Shown here: positions 1 through 10,706 of the stretch, one piece after another
Layout of the letters: each line of letters begins with the position of its first letter
Position numbering within the stretch: the first letter of the stretch is position 1
NCBI GenBank assembly: GCA_028023455.1
Contig: JAQFVV010000255.1
Span: 1,269,699 to 1,333,698, forward strand
Reading direction: 5' to 3'
Length of the DNA stretch: 64,000 nucleotides
Source of the DNA: Epiperipatus broadwayi
Taxonomy: Eukaryota; Onychophora; Udeonychophora; Euonychophora; Peripatidae
Program-made: the position numbers and the translations under genes
The notes under the pieces: model-generated
What the model was told of the DNA's origin: nothing
Database searches by the model: none
What the model saw: the letters and a program-made list of their open reading frames with translations, nothing else

Positions 1-215
1 AGACTCCAATATCTCCAGACTAGTTTCTATCTAGAAACTAGTCTGGGGATATTGGATGAGTAGGCACTAGATAGGGATTTTGAAACTAGTCTGAGGATAT
101 TGGATGAGTAGGCACTAAATATGTATTTTCTGCACAAACTTTCTTGCATTCATTGACTATTCTGGCTTGCACTGGTGGTGCTACTGTATGGAGAATTTAG
201 CCTCTGTGTAAATGA
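1..215 (+). mobile_element. Hammerhead foldback element, partial copy at window edge
   Basis: This is the 3' part of the ribozyme element family described at 55725-56376. The first 57 bases form a near-perfect inverted repeat centred near base 30, so an antisense arm meets the sense arm there. The ribozyme 3' half (GAAAC, ACTAGTC, then the stem I strand ending TTGGAT) then appears twice, about 48 bp apart. It is followed by the usual tail with the GGCACTA, GCACAA and ACTGTATGGAGA motifs. The 5' ribozyme half with the CTGATGA core is absent. The left boundary and its target duplication lie outside the window. Confidence 0.8.
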
Positions 216-640
216 TATATACTTATGCTGATTCCATAAATTGGGTTACTATTATTAAAAATATACTGACCACAAGACTAATAGTATCTATTTTAGAAAA
301 AGTTAAAAGCCAAAAAGAAAGACACTGTTTGTCCTAATAAGGAAATGGATAATGACATCTTTTTAGATATATAGTGATATGATCCGACACTGTAGAAAAG
401 GTTGTTATTGAAGAAAAGTTAAAGGTCAATGTCAGTACAGTCAATGCAATGGGTATATCATAAAAGACACATTCCATGTGATGTTGGACATGGTCCAAAG
501 TTGGCAAGTATAAAGAAGAGCAATGGAGTTCTTTATATGATACCACTATATTTTTTCTAAGATTAGAAATTAAAATGATAGTATTTATTGTGCATATTTG
601 TAGACTTTTCAAGAACTAATTCTTTCAATCTGTATTTTTA
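216..640. other. AT-rich stretch, nothing recognised
   Basis: No repeat family, tRNA-like box or coding signature was recognised here. An open frame of 92 codons on the minus strand (334-612) has no domain-like pattern and is taken as chance in AT-rich DNA. Confidence 0.5.
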
Positions 641-644
641 TATT

Positions 645-1480
645 TGACTATTTTCATCATCTAATATGTGTGTTGATTTTATTTAAATATTCCAAATACA
701 TTCAACTGTTAATAATATCACAGAAAACAGGTTAGTATATGGACCGGTTAGTATATGGACCAACTGTTAGTAATATCACAGCAAACAAATGTTAGTAATA
801 TCACAGCAAACAGGTTAGTATATGCAATAACTGTTAGTAATATCACAGCAAACAGGTTAGTATATGCACCAACTGTTAGTAATATCACAGCAAACAGGTT
901 AGAATATGCACTAACTGTTAGTAATATCACAGCAAACAAATGTTAGTAATATCACAGCAAACAGGTTAGTATATGCACTAACTGTTAGTAATATCACAGC
1001 AAACAAATGTTAGTAATATCACAGAAAACAGGTTAGTATATGCACTAACTGTTAGTAATATCACAGCAAACAAATGTTAGTAATATCACAGCAAACAGGT
1101 TAGTATATGCACTAACTGTTAGTAATATCACAGCAAACAAATGTTAGTAATATCACAGCAAACAGGTTAGTATATGCACTAACTGTTAGTAATATCACAG
1201 CAAACAAATGTTAGTAATATCACAGCAAACAGGTTAATATATGCACTAACTGTTAGTAATATCACAGCAAACAAATGTTAGTAATATCACAGCAAACAAA
1301 TGTTAGTAAAATCACAGCAAACAAGTTAGTATATGCACAATGTTTTGAGAGATATTTTTCTTCCTTCTTCTTCAGGTGTTGCTGACCTTAGATTCTTGAT
1401 TATTGAATTTTAAGATAATTCTCTAACCAACTGAGCCACTGTTCTGATTACTATTAGTAGTGACAGAGATAGATTATAAA
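645..1480 (-). mobile_element. tRNA-derived SINE copy interrupted by an internal minisatellite
   Basis: The right part (about 1365-1465) reads on the minus strand as a degenerate tRNA-like head (an A-box-like CAGTTGGTTAGAGA stretch) followed by the CAGCAACACCTGAAGAAG segment. The left part (645-710) matches the distal end of the SINE at 63271-63440 (GACTATTTTCATCATCTAA, TCCAAATACATTCAACTGTT). Between them the short segment that joins these parts in the 63-kb copy has been amplified into the tandem array at 706-1338. The SINE is therefore one insertion whose middle has expanded. Confidence 0.6.
706..1338. repeat. Minisatellite, 67-bp higher-order unit made of about 25-bp subunits
   Basis: The array is built from GTTAGTAATATCACAGCAAA repeated with two alternating spacers, CAAAT and CAGGTTAGTATATGCACTAA-like, giving a composite period near 67 bp over about 630 bp. 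Units differ only by a few substitutions, so the expansion is recent. Open frames of 63 codons on both strands across the array are by-products of the repeat and are not listed as genes. Confidence 0.95.
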
Positions 1481-1839
1481 AAACCCAAAGAAATCTATAA
1501 TTTAAAATAAGAATTTCAAGTTTTTAATTTCACATCAAGAACTCAACATAAAAAAATTTGATTATGAAAAATTAATTTGAATGTTAATTTTATATCAAAA
1601 AAAAATAATGAATTGATGAATAATTTTTCAATTACCAAATTCTAGCTATTGTTGAAAAACTTACAGATTAACATGGTTGAGTAGTAAGACTGGTGAGTAT
1701 TACATATTTTATTAAATGTTTATCATATTAGATCTAACCTAATAATTTGAAAGTACAAATAGTTTTGATGGTAAAAATCACTGATATCTATTAGAACATC
1801 TAGAGCACTTAATAAGGGTATTTATAATAAATCATAGAC

Positions 1840-1965
1840 TTTATAGTAACAATGGCATCACATCTTTCATTAAGCCTATGACTTAGGTTCAAATCCAGTC
1901 TGAGTAAAGTTGAAAAATTTTAGGTGGGTTTGGGACTTTTTAGAGGAAGCTGACATATAGCTAAT
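1840..1965 (+). mobile_element. Probable tRNA-derived SINE fragment
   Basis: A tRNA B-box-like motif GGTTCAAATCC lies at about 1886-1896. It is followed by GTCTGAGTAAA and a downstream body (GTTGAAAAATTTT, GGGTTTGGGACTTTTT). The same order of a B-box-like motif, CTGAGTAAA, and a GGATTTGGGATTTTTT body recurs at 52400-52520, which supports a dispersed family. The A-box region is decayed. Confidence 0.5.
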
Positions 1966-2818
1966 TCATTTAATTCAAAATAAATGTAACTATTCTTACT
2001 ACAAAGTAACTAAGAAATAAAAAAACACTCCAAATCCTCACTATCTGATAATTAGTAAGACTAATGATTATTTTGTCCTTTACTATTTCTCTATGAGAGG
2101 CTATTGGAAAGACATTGGTTCTGTGGTGGTGCTTTCTAAAGATGTTTTTATTATTATTTTTGGCAATGATGAAGATATATAACACAATAAAATTTAATTT
2201 GTTAATCAAGACATCATAATTTTTATTATATTGATTTTTAATGAATCGATAGTTTCTAATAGCAAAATGCCCTTAATGGAAGACATCAAATGCTAATAAT
2301 TCACATTTGTATTTTCTTTGTCAATAACCTTTTCCCAACAATTTCTCTATTTCTTCATCTGTTTATTTCCAAAAAAACATCTATAATAATTTCATATTTA
2401 TAATTCATCACAATTTTTGTTTTATTCTAAACTGAAATCGTATTTCTCATCCTTTATTTGAAATTCTTGGATATTCAAAAGATACTAGTATTGTTTTCTC
2501 ATTTATTGCTATCTATTTTTTTGTAAAATTCATCCATATGTCTTATAGTAGTTTCATTTTTTATATATAAATAATTCTTCCATCTTTTCTTTTATATAGA
2601 TATAGAATGTTTTGATCTGACCAACAACATTTTTAAAATGTCATAAGAAAATTTAATGCTAGAATTAAAAAATAATTGAAACATTAAAATATTGTGCATA
2701 CATTTAGTTAAAATAATAGAAATGAGAGAGGGCATAGAATTGTGGGATTTTTAAAAAGAAAAGTATATAATGAATTTCATTTTTGAGTAAAATTTAAATG
2801 AAACATAGATATGAAAGT
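1966..2818. other. AT-rich stretch, nothing recognised
   Basis: No coding or repeat signature could be supported. A 79-codon minus-strand open frame at 1970-2209 is low-complexity and is treated as chance. Confidence 0.5.
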
Positions 2819-3020
2819 ATATAATACTAAATCATCCATGCACCTTATTACTGTTACACAATCCTTTATTTACCACCCTCTTTTACAGTTTACAGTTTCA
2901 ATTGTGCCAGCAATCTTCTTCAGAACTTTTATATATCTTCTAACTTCAAATTGTAAAAGTGGGTGGTAAATAAAGCATTGTGTAACAGTAGTAAAGTGCA
3001 TGGATGATTTAGTATTATAT
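2819..3020. mobile_element. 202-bp palindromic element (MITE-like), about 70-bp arms
   Basis: The two ends are inverted copies of each other for about 70 bp, starting ATATAATACTAAATCATCC and including CTGTTACACAATCC and TTTATTTACCACCC, with a few mismatches. The arms enclose a loop of about 60 bp. There is no coding capacity. The flanks are AT-rich, so a TA-type target duplication cannot be judged. Confidence 0.8.
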
Positions 3021-3567
3021 GGTATACATTTGGAAATGCAATAAGAAAGGGTAGTTATTATATTTCTTGAAAAAGATATGAAAGCATCTAAATGAAAATA
3101 AAACAGAAGTGAATTTATGTTTTAACTATTAGAAAATATTTACCTTATGACATCAGTGCCACAAAGGAAGTGATCATCATTTAATGAGTTATTATAAGAT
3201 ATATGTTAATAAAAAGTTAGAGGGGCAAAAGTTATTAATAAATACAATATCCATAGCTGACATCCTCAACCTCCAGAAATATTGAGATGAATTGATATTA
3301 CAATATGCAATTGTTTTTTAGTCAGAACTTGAATAATATCTATAAGAAGATAACAGACACTTTAATAAAAACTTCTAATAAATTATTTTAGTTGATACAA
3401 AAAAGAACATTCACCAGTAAATTTTTGATCAAGATAAGACATTATATGAAGTACACAAGAAATATAAAAATATTTTGAATCATCTAGATTTTGTAGATAA
3501 CTTTTTGCAAATAATGCTTCAAAATGTCAAGAAATGTTGCAAGAGTTATCAGATGAAAGTAGGACTA

Positions 3568-3765
3568 CTTTAAAAGTGAAATTTAATTATCAACAAAAAT
3601 CAATAATTAAAATACATAGTAATGAACTAGAAACAAAGTTAATTGTCCCTTATGAAGACAGCAGCATTCTGAGACCGCTGAGACTTTGAAGAAAAAAGGT
3701 AACAGGAAAGTTAAGCATAGACCAAGAATCATTAAATAAAGAGTTAGGTGCAAGCAATCTGTCTT
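3568..3765 (-). mobile_element. 5'-truncated LINE 3' end (same family as 40.7-43.5 kb)
   Basis: This segment closely matches 40695-40890, the 3' end of the LINE on the minus strand, including CTGAGACC-CTGAGACTTTG and AGCATAGACCAAGAAT. It is bounded by AGTAGGACTA at 3558-3567 and 3766-3775, a 10-bp target-site duplication. Severe 5' truncation is typical of target-primed reverse transcription. Confidence 0.85.
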
Positions 3766-4150
3766 AGTAGGACTAAGAATAAATAAAAAAGATTAAAATA
3801 ATATTCAATTAATGTTTTCAGAAAAAAAGTAATAAAGATTAATATCCATGAATTAGAAAAAGTTAACAACTTTATATACCTTAGTCAGATTACCAATACA
3901 ATAGAAAGATAATAGATTAGATTAATCATAGAAATAAAATTAGTTGGTATGTTTCTGGTACAAATGATTTAATATTAAAAAGAAATATATCTATGCATTT
4001 GAAAAGGAAGTTTTTAATAGATGTGTTTTACCATTGCTTACTCATGGATTTGAGATTTGGACACTTAACAGAACAGTCATTCAGAAATTTCAGTTTACTC
4101 AATAAAATATGGAAAGATGCATATTGGGAATAACAAGAAGATGTCAAAAA

Positions 4151-4505
4151 ACATTACATGACCACCACTTCTTATGCTTGTGTATAACTGTTGTTAAAAC
4201 AGGCAAGACTCACTATACGTATTGCCACACACAGCAAGCTAGAGCAATCAATGGATGTCAGAAGGCTTGTCCATAAAATCCCCATATAGTGCCTACTCAT
4301 CCAAGATCCCCAATATCCTAAGATCTAGGTGCAGTGCTCTCAGATCCAATACTTCTCACTGATGAAGGCCACAAGCCAGAAACTAATCTGGGGATATTGG
4401 ATGAGTAGGCACTAGATGGGAATTTTATGAACAAGCCTTCTGGCATCCATTGATTACTCTAGATTGCTGTGTGTGGCAATATGTATAGTGAGTCTTCCCT
4501 GTTTT
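4151..4505 (+). mobile_element. Hammerhead foldback element, 355 bp
   Basis: The copy has an antisense arm (about 4151-4310) and a sense arm (about 4311-4505) that contains a ribozyme. It is flanked by AAGATGTCAAAAA at 4138-4150 and 4506-4518. The arms share variants not seen in other copies, for example GCCACACACAGCAA on the left matching TTGCTGTGTGTGGC on the right, against CCACCCTGTGCCAA in the consensus. It is inserted in the RTE-like pseudogene. Confidence 0.9.
4344..4402 (+). ncRNA. Type I hammerhead ribozyme, near-intact copy
   Basis: The CTGATGA core, stem II GGC/GCC with loop CACAA, and the GAAA core are all present. Stem I is formed by ATCCAA with TTGGAT (outer) and TCTCA with TGGGG (inner, two G-U pairs). 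The cleavage triplet reads ATC instead of GTC. ATC satisfies the NUH rule, but the C-G pair of the two-pair stem III is lost, so activity may be reduced. Confidence 0.75.
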
Positions 4506-4779
4506 AAGATGTCAAAAACAAAATATTTGGGTAAGAGAAAAAACAGGTATCATTGATGATTATTAAAAGAATTAACAGACTGAAATGAAACTGATCTTGA
4601 CATATTTTTAGAAGACATGATAATAGGACAGTTGATATCTTAAATAAAATTCCAAAAGAGAGTATATATGAGATGAATAAATGAAATAAGGAAGTTTACT
4701 AATGTAATATGGAGAAGAGAAACTGGATTAAACTTGTGAGACCTTCATCCTGTAGTAGAATGATAATGATTGATGAATA

Positions 4780-5330
4780 TGATCTTTAAAAAAATTGAGT
4801 ATATGAAATTCTATAAATAGCACGAAAGAGAATTAAAGATGCCATAAACAAATATATGTGAAATGACAGAAAAAAGATGTAAAAGAAAACAAGTTTCAAA
4901 TATTCAACAAAACATTTTCATTTTAATATTAAAATGAAAAGTATTTATTAGCAAAAAAAAGTAGCACTGTGATTAAAAAAAAATATGGCAATATGATATG
5001 TTTTGAAAAATTCTTCAAAGAAATACATAGTAATGAAAAGTAAAAATATTCTTTAAAATTCAAAGTAATTTAAATGAAGATAAAAGATATTCATTTAAAT
5101 ATATAAAAACACATATATGGAAATAGTAAATTTTTATGAATATTTTAGATAAAGCAGGTGAAAGAAATTCACAAATCTGTCACAACTGTATATAAACAAT
5201 AAAAACATAGTGAATGATCTGAAGAATCATAAATAATGATATTGAAAGAAAAGTGAAAATGAAGATATTAAATGTTATAGTCATATCAGTTTTCTATTAG
5301 TTCTATACAAGATCTTTATTATGACCTTTA
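4780..5330. other. AT-rich stretch, nothing recognised
   Basis: A-rich sequence following the 3' end of the first RTE-like remnant. No motif could be supported. Confidence 0.4.
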
Positions 5331-5339
5331 CAACACATC

Positions 5340-6175
5340 TACAGAAAATCTTAGATTCAAACCAACTGAAAAAATAAGCTAGATTTAAAAGTAGTTATTG
5401 TGCAGTATTACATCCAAGTATTTAGAAATATTCGAGAAAGGATCAATGAGTGAAAGTTGCCATTTTGTTTTAGATTTGTAAATTACAAATAGCATTTGAT
5501 TTTATAAATTAGTATTAAACTGAAGATATGGTTAAATTCCGAAGAATATTTATCAAAATACTAAAATAATGATTGGTCAAACAATGTCACTTAGAAGATT
5601 GATATGTGTATAAGGAACGGAATTATATCTCTCTGAAACATTTGACAATAGTTTTAAGAAAATATTTTGTAAATTAAATGAAAATCTAAAAAAATAAACA
5701 TAATGGCAATGTATGTTTTCATTTAAATTTTGCATATTATGTGCTGTTTTTACAAGTAATGCTTCAAACTATCAGGAAATGTTTCAAGAGCTACCAAAAT
5801 ATAGCAAGAAAGTAAAACTAAAGATAAATACTAAAAAGCTTAAAGCAATGTTCAATAGCCTATAACAAAAGAAGAAAATTATTGGGTGTCCATAATGATT
5901 AAAAATGTTACTAACAATAATTGGTGAGATTATTAATTAAAAAGAAAAAACAATATATAAAATTAGTCATGAAATTAAACTTGAATTTTAAATGCGTTCA
6001 AAAGAAATAAACTAGTAATAAAAAGGAAATCTATCCATTTGCATCAAAAAGTGATTTTTAATAAATGAATTTTACCAGTTTTATTTATGAATCTAAGCCA
6101 AACATTTAATATAAAGCAGTTGATTGCAATTAAAATAATTAGACATGAAGAGATTTAAACTGGAAATAATTAGGA
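5340..6175 (+). pseudogene. Second RTE-like LINE reverse transcriptase remnant
   Basis: Plus-strand frames retain the order of an RTE-type reverse transcriptase. A region near 5725-5750 reads HLNFAYY where HLRFADD is expected, followed by QVMLQ and a KCFKSY-like stretch. A later part near 6060-6110 reads LPVLFMN. The catalytic aspartate pair has become tyrosines and many stops interrupt it. It resembles the remnant at 3.3-4.8 kb but is more decayed. Confidence 0.55.
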
Positions 6176-6197
6176 GGAATCAATAATCAAATATATA

Positions 6198-6395
6198 TGA
6201 TTTCAACAGCTAAAATTCTGATAGCCATAATCCTAACGATGAAAATCTCAGCAACTTAAAACTCTGATAGTGAAAATGCCACCATTTTAAAGTCCTGACA
6301 GTAGAAATTAACAGCTAAACCCCAACAGTGGAAATCTTGACAGATCAAATTCTCAACAATCTAAAATCCTGAAGATATAAAATATCAACAGATAT
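6198..6395. repeat. Degenerate short tandem repeat, about 18-22 bp units
   Basis: Variants of the phrase AAAATCCTGATAGTGAAAAT recur about ten times with many substitutions. The reverse-complement form occurs at 17465-17590. Both sit beside RTE-like LINE fragments, so the repeat may belong to that family's untranslated region. Confidence 0.6.
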
Positions 6396-6616
6396 GTAAT
6401 TTGTTTTGAAATTAATTTTTCCTGCCAGTAATTTTATTATTGATTTTTAATAAATTTAAAAAATGGAAAATAACTACTTTCTAAGGTCTTATATTACTAT
6501 CATTTCTCAGGAAACATGGATGAGGTATGTGAAATTGTCCTGTTTCAAAAAAATAATGTAAAATTAAAGTACTTAACTATTAAGTGATCACAGATAAAAA
6601 CCATAATAATGTATTT

Positions 6617-6718
6617 TTTTCTCATGTGTCATAGCATCAGCCAGGAAGCGAACCCGCCAACCCGGGACAACTGCCTGCAAAGCAACTGTTGCTGACCTCT
6701 CGACCACTAATGCTTGAC
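6617..6718 (-). mobile_element. tRNA-derived SINE with poly(A) tail
   Basis: On the minus strand it starts TGTCAAGCATTAGTGGTCGA, contains an A-box-like TGGTCGAGAGG and a B-box-like GGGTTCGCTTCC, and ends CTATGACACATGAG followed by A residues. Related copies are at 30246-30376, 34693-34795, 36785-36895, 53735-53815 and 58465-58568. The short body between tRNA-like head and poly(A) suggests LINE-dependent retroposition. Confidence 0.8.
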
Positions 6719-6899
6719 AAATAATAATTATTGGTGTTATGAAAAAAGAAAATCAGAAAGTTGTAAAGAAAGAACAACATTGAAAGTTTGTAGCACAAAG
6801 AAAATTTTCCAAATTTGATTAGCCATGACAACACTCCACAAGCTGGTGCGGCTTCTATGGCAAAAGTCATAAGTCAAATGAGAAATGTGAAAAAAATAA

Positions 6900-9869
6900 T
6901 GTGCCGGTCAAAATCGTGTATTCATTCAACAAGACCAATAATCCAAGCAAAAGTACCTTGAATCCAACCATGCACAAGATACATATGTCAGGACAAGGAT
7001 GAATCCTAACCTATTTGCCTAAATTATTGTCTCTCTGACTAATGGATAACGTTTGTGATGACACTAGAAGTGCTTGGTTTTATTCTGTCCCAGCTGGAGG
7101 TCATGATTCACATAGAGACTCAAAATAATAAAGAGTTTATATGAAAAATCAATGATTTAATGGATTCTGACGATTGCAGAATGGTACAGATATGATTTGA
7201 TCGATTACTAATGGTTTGAACCGTAATAATGATAATTCTTTATGGTCATTATAAAGAAGTGAATTTACATCAAATAAATATTATAAACAAATAGAGTAAT
7301 TAACCTTAGAGATTGGGAGTGATGACAAACTAAGCTTATTTAAATGACAATATTATGGGAATTTATTAAAGAATTTAGTACAAAATAAGTTAAGTCTTTG
7401 TTTATACAACTTGGTTATTTTATTTAATTCGTTTTGATGCGGCTTTGACAAACAATGTAAAAGTTTGTTAATTGGTCGGCCAAAAACCAATCAGCAATAA
7501 AATGTTATTAGCCCTCTTTGAACGATTACAAATCTATTTTATATATATTACAAGATATGAAAGATATCCATTTAAAATACTATTACATTTAAAATCATTT
7601 GTATATAATGAGTGTGGGAAGCAAAATAGTTCTTAAATAAATAATTGACAATTATACAGTCAGATTTAATTAATTACAAAATTTGTTTGTGAAGGACGTG
7701 CCATCACGGCAGAGAGCATTTCAGGATTGCTACATAAAGCTATAAAATGATGATGAGGGCAGTATGCTATTACAAATTACAACAAAAGAAATGAAGTCTG
7801 CTATGAACTTCTGGGTGGCTTTGCTAAAGAAGTTTCTGATATGTACAGGAGATAAGAGAAATGTTAGCCCTTCAGCCAAAGCATGTCTCTAAATAATCAT
7901 AGTAATATTTTGGTGTGCATACACATCTTAATGGAAATTCTCGAAAAGATCCCTTGGTATGAAATATGTCTACTTTGAGGGAGTGTAAAAAGTTGGACTG
8001 GTCAGATTCCAAAGGTCCTAAGAGGTTGGTAGCAAAGCAAAAATAGCAATAATAAAGAAATGGTTGTAACTATAAATACACAATGCCTTAGACGTATATA
8101 GATAGATAGTGTATCATTAACAAAATAATAAATCCTGATTAAAATCATTGGCTCCCTGATATAACGTAAAGTCCCAGAAACGTGAGGTCATTAATGAATG
8201 AATAGTAAATTATATTACAAAAAGAAAGACAAGAATTAAAACTAAAATATAAAATTGTTTTCCCCACTCATCACGGAAGATTACAAAATAGGACTTGTCT
8301 TTAATTAACATAGACGGGCATTAAATATCAAACTAATAAATTGTAAATCATAATTTTAATATTTTCTGACAAATAAAATATATGTATGAAATATATATAG
8401 TGATAAAATTCTATGATAAATTTTACTTAATTGATTCACTAAAATTATTTATTCTTTCAGAAATAATTACAGGGCTATTTTAAAATGGAGGTAATAGTAA
8501 GATACTTTTAAAATAATTTCAATCATTCAAATAAATATATATATGAGGTACAAAACTAAATGAGTTTTCTATTAATTAATTACGGAAGGAAGTCTTCTTG
8601 TAATGATTTTTAAATTTAAAAAAAATAACAGGGGGAGGATTTAAAGTTAATAGCTCATTGAATTTTGTAGTTGGCCATTTCAATAAGTCAAATAATCTAA
8701 ACAAACCGACAAAAATTAATTTAATTTGCCGCATCAAAATAATGTAAAATTTTATAAGAATTGATATTTTAAATTGAATAAAATTAAAAGACGCATTTTA
8801 AACCAAGCCATATAAACATTACACAAATATATAAAATATATAAATTAATATTGATTTAAACAAGTGAAATAAAATCAGTGGCTTGCAGCAAATTGGAGAT
8901 TATAATAATATACCTATTGGAAGATGTTTCACGGCTTGACAGAGGCAGTTACAGTCAGAGTATTAGCAGGTTTACTTGACACAGACAGGCTCCAGCTAGA
9001 TGTTGACAGCACTGGATGGCATTGATGAGCTGGTGAGACAGAGCTCCGGGAAGCATGGTCGATCTTTTAGCCAGCCATTCTTTTAGGCACGATGTCTTGT
9101 ATATAGATTAATCACTTCTCTTCAGTAAACTCAACAATAATCCCTAATCAAATTTTCCAATATTTATGTGTTCTGGTCTTATCTAAAGGATTAAATCTAC
9201 ACTGACCTCCACCAATTGTAACTGCTCTCAGCAGTTCTGTGAGGTTGGTGCCACTTTGGAGGGAAAATCTCTAACTCTGCATGAACATGCCCCAAGGGTT
9301 GATTTGCTAATTAAAAAAACAACAACAACAAGCATATTAAGTTTATCAGTCATTGTACTAACAAAATCTATTTAATTATGGTTTAGATTAACAAAATGTA
9401 GATTTTATTCAGAAAAATTTGGTACAATGACTTTCATACATATTTGGTATAAACTTTTACAAAATATTTCTTAAAAATATTACATTGTTTAAATAATTGA
9501 TTCTCAAGTGTACATTGATTAAAAGATAAATATAAAATGTTACCAACTGATTTATTGAAGAAAATGAACTTTAATAAAGAATTTGAAATATTTGTAACAT
9601 TTTATAGATATCTAGGATTCAATTCAATTTGATAAAATAAACACAATATACATTTTTACAAATATAAAATAAATAAACTAATATAAAAAGGTTAGTTTTA
9701 ATTATAAAATAAGATTAATGAAATATAAAAGATTATAATATTGATTAAAATATACTACCACCTATTATGAGATGGGTGTCAGTTAATAAAGATTGGGTTC
9801 AAACCCAGACTAGTGGTGATGACATTGGCACAAGGTGAAGCAGAAATATGTAATATATTTCCAGCTTCA
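6900..9869 (-). mobile_element. 3-kb solo-LTR-like element, left copy
   Basis: This 2970-bp segment is an inverted match of 30955-34027 over its whole length, with scattered substitutions and indels. On the minus strand it begins TGAAGCTGG and ends GACCGGCACA, the TG...CA ends typical of LTRs. ATAA flanks both sides (6896-6899 and 9870-9873), fitting a 4-bp target duplication. No long open frame lies inside. A solo LTR is the simplest reading. A large non-autonomous element of another class is possible. Confidence 0.65.
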
Positions 9870-9929
9870 ATAAATACATGTTATGTTCAATTCTGTAAAC
9901 AATTATATCAATAGTTTGTTCAAAACATC

Positions 9930-10706
9930 AGCCTACTTTTCAACAAAAAATGCTATTTTCAAAAAGATATATAAAAAAGGCAGAACAATTGTCAGAATTA
10001 TAAACCCTTGAAGAACTTATAAACAATGAGGTTTGCCAATTCATCAACAAGCTTACAAGAATAGGGTCATGTGACCTATGACTCTTATTTTGACTTGAAG
10101 AACTTGATGTGCTGGATGATTTACACCACATATTAAATCGTGAATTTTTTTTTGTTAAAGATTCTGCAGTGAGAAGGAAAGAATTCTTTTTATAATAAAA
10201 ATATAAAAATTTGTCATGTGCTTGTATTGGTTTGCAGATGCAATTTATAATAGTTCCAAGCATTTTTTACATATCTCAGTAATGAAACATCTCAAATTCT
10301 TTCATCTCTTTATGTATCAATGATGAATAAGTGTGAAGAAAAATGTATTTATTCCAAGATCTGATTGATTGTGGTGAAGAAAATGAAATTGAACCGAGAT
10401 AAGTTGTATTAACTAATCTACTGCAACAAACTCACATCAAATCCACCATCAAAAAGCAATATATTTAATATCCCTATAAATACTCTATGGTCACTCTAAG
10501 TATCAACCTGTTGCAGGAACACAATGCCGTTCAATGGAAATACTGCGACCACTATCAATACAAAGTTGTACAAGATAAACCAATGTCCACATAATAATAC
10601 ATGCATGAGAACTCTTAACCTTTTAACCAAGCTTAACCTGTTATCCTGTATATCATAATACTATGTATATTTTGTGTTAAATAAATTTCTTGATAAAAAA
10701 AAAAAG
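9930..10706 (+). other. Possible processed sequence ending in poly(A), unidentified
   Basis: A plus-strand frame with few stops spans about 9930-10260, with pieces such as LEELDVLDDLHHILNREF. The stretch ends with AATAAATTTCTTGAT followed by eleven A residues at 10696-10706, resembling a polyadenylated transcript copied back into DNA. I do not recognise the protein and found no clear target duplication. It could be a retropseudogene or an old LINE tail. Confidence 0.25.

Larger units (their letters stand above)
3330..4770 (+). pseudogene. RTE-like LINE reverse transcriptase, C-terminal half, decayed and interrupted
   Basis: Plus-strand conceptual translation gives broken pieces of an arthropod-type endonuclease-reverse transcriptase. 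A degenerate catalytic-motif region (HLDFVDN in place of HLRFADD) is near 3480-3500. The late part CVLPLLTHGFEIWTLNR lies near 4025-4075 and runs to MERCILGI near 4108-4131. A 3' terminus with RREK and CETFIL lies at 4713-4760, matching the better-preserved end at 40015-40177. Many stops and frameshifts mean it is dead. Two younger elements sit inside it: a LINE 3' end at 3568-3765 and a hammerhead element at 4151-4505, each with its own target duplication. Confidence 0.7.

Noticed and set aside
748-946. Opposed 63-codon open frames on both strands
   Set aside because: Both arise from the tandem repeat unit lacking stops and have no start context or domain.
706-1338. CRISPR-like array of direct repeats
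   Set aside because: The spacers are only two alternating words that are themselves repeated, and the setting is a eukaryotic SINE. It is a minisatellite.
9940-10263. 107-codon minus-strand open frame with a serine run
   Set aside because: No recognisable pattern. The better evidence in this stretch is on the plus strand with a poly(A) end, and even that is weak.
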